Assembly (NCBI GenBank): GCA_003222975.1
Contig: QHXN01000056.1
Span: 1-33,530, forward strand
DNA length: 33,530 nucleotides
Source of the DNA: Acidobacteriota bacterium
GTDB taxonomy: Bacteria > Acidobacteriota > Blastocatellia > Pyrinomonadales > Pyrinomonadaceae
Direction: 5' to 3'
Position numbers and translations under genes: made by a program. Below, piece after piece: positions 33,434 to 33,530 of this stretch. Below the pieces are notes generated by a model, which saw only the letters and a program-made list of their open reading frames with translations, ran no database searches and was not told where the DNA came from. Each line of letters opens with the position of its first letter. The first letter of the stretch is position 1.

Positions 33434-33530
33434 GAGGCGACCCAGATCGACCACCGCTACGGCCGCATCATGAACCCGAACCTCCAGCACTACCACGTGC
33501 CCGGCTGGGCGAGTCGGAGAAATCGCCCGC
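33434..33530 (+). pseudogene. Molybdopterin aldehyde/xanthine oxidoreductase 3' fragment (runs off window)
   Basis: The frame starting at GAG 33434 reads EATQIDHRYGRIMNPNLQHY then HVPGWAS. This matches the C-terminal region of large xanthine dehydrogenase/aldehyde oxidoreductase subunits (EATQ-D-R-GR-MN-NLAEYHVPV). It is joined abruptly to the preceding F420-reductase-like fragment with no start, so the 5' two-thirds is missing. After HVP the usual continuation (V-ADVP) is lost, suggesting further damage. Confidence 0.6.

Overview
The window is GC-rich, about 33.5 kb of bacterial chromosome with short intergenic gaps and ordinary Shine-Dalgarno sites. Membrane-bound formate dehydrogenase, a DcaP-like porin, secreted proteins with proline/threonine linkers, and c-di-AMP riboswitches on potassium genes together suggest a soil-type Acidobacteriota member, perhaps Blastocatellia/Pyrinomonadales. 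That placement is an inference from gene style; no rRNA gene is present to confirm it.

Layout. 1-5.9 kb: formate dehydrogenase alpha (5' end outside the window), beta and gamma subunits, then an outer-membrane porin and an FmdE-like zinc protein. 6-8.7 kb: a DinB-fold protein, a convergent Nfu-type Fe-S gene with an unknown partner behind an operator-like palindrome, and a small transaldolase. 8.7-9.3 kb: decayed ends of genes, including the 3' end of an acetamidase/formamidase gene, joined to strong hairpins. 9.4-13.6 kb: exported proteins (a MetX-like alpha/beta hydrolase, a small exported protein, and a 750-aa two-domain secreted protein) with a bidirectional terminator between converging genes. 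13.8-14.3 kb: a small membrane-protein gene broken by an in-frame TAG.

14.4-28.8 kb is the most interesting part: a potassium-homeostasis island. It holds a KimA-type K+ importer gene and a complete kdpFABC operon, and each is preceded by a c-di-AMP (ydaO/yuaA class) riboswitch with a terminator-type hairpin. Just upstream of each riboswitch is a 39-bp array of four TTA-centred hexamers spaced exactly 11 bp apart, the geometry expected for an OmpR/PhoB-family regulator such as KdpE. kdpE and a KdpD-like histidine kinase lie between the two riboswitch units. KdpD is split: the kinase half (DUF4118 + HisKA + HATPase) is upstream of the kdp operon, and the N-terminal sensor + Usp half is a separate gene after kdpC. 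That half is followed by a second membrane kinase and a response regulator whose C-terminal domain I do not recognise. The likely logic is that K+ limitation activates KdpE while high c-di-AMP stops transcription at the leaders, so both importers obey the same two signals. Several tiny membrane proteins sit within these units.

28.8-33.5 kb: a divergent AraC-family regulator and aldo/keto reductase pair, a GNAT acetyltransferase, a zinc-dependent alcohol dehydrogenase, and finally a run of gene fragments (DUF2255-like, F420-reductase-like and molybdopterin oxidoreductase-like) that marks a decayed or recombined junction. I saw no tRNA, rRNA, CRISPR array or intact mobile element.
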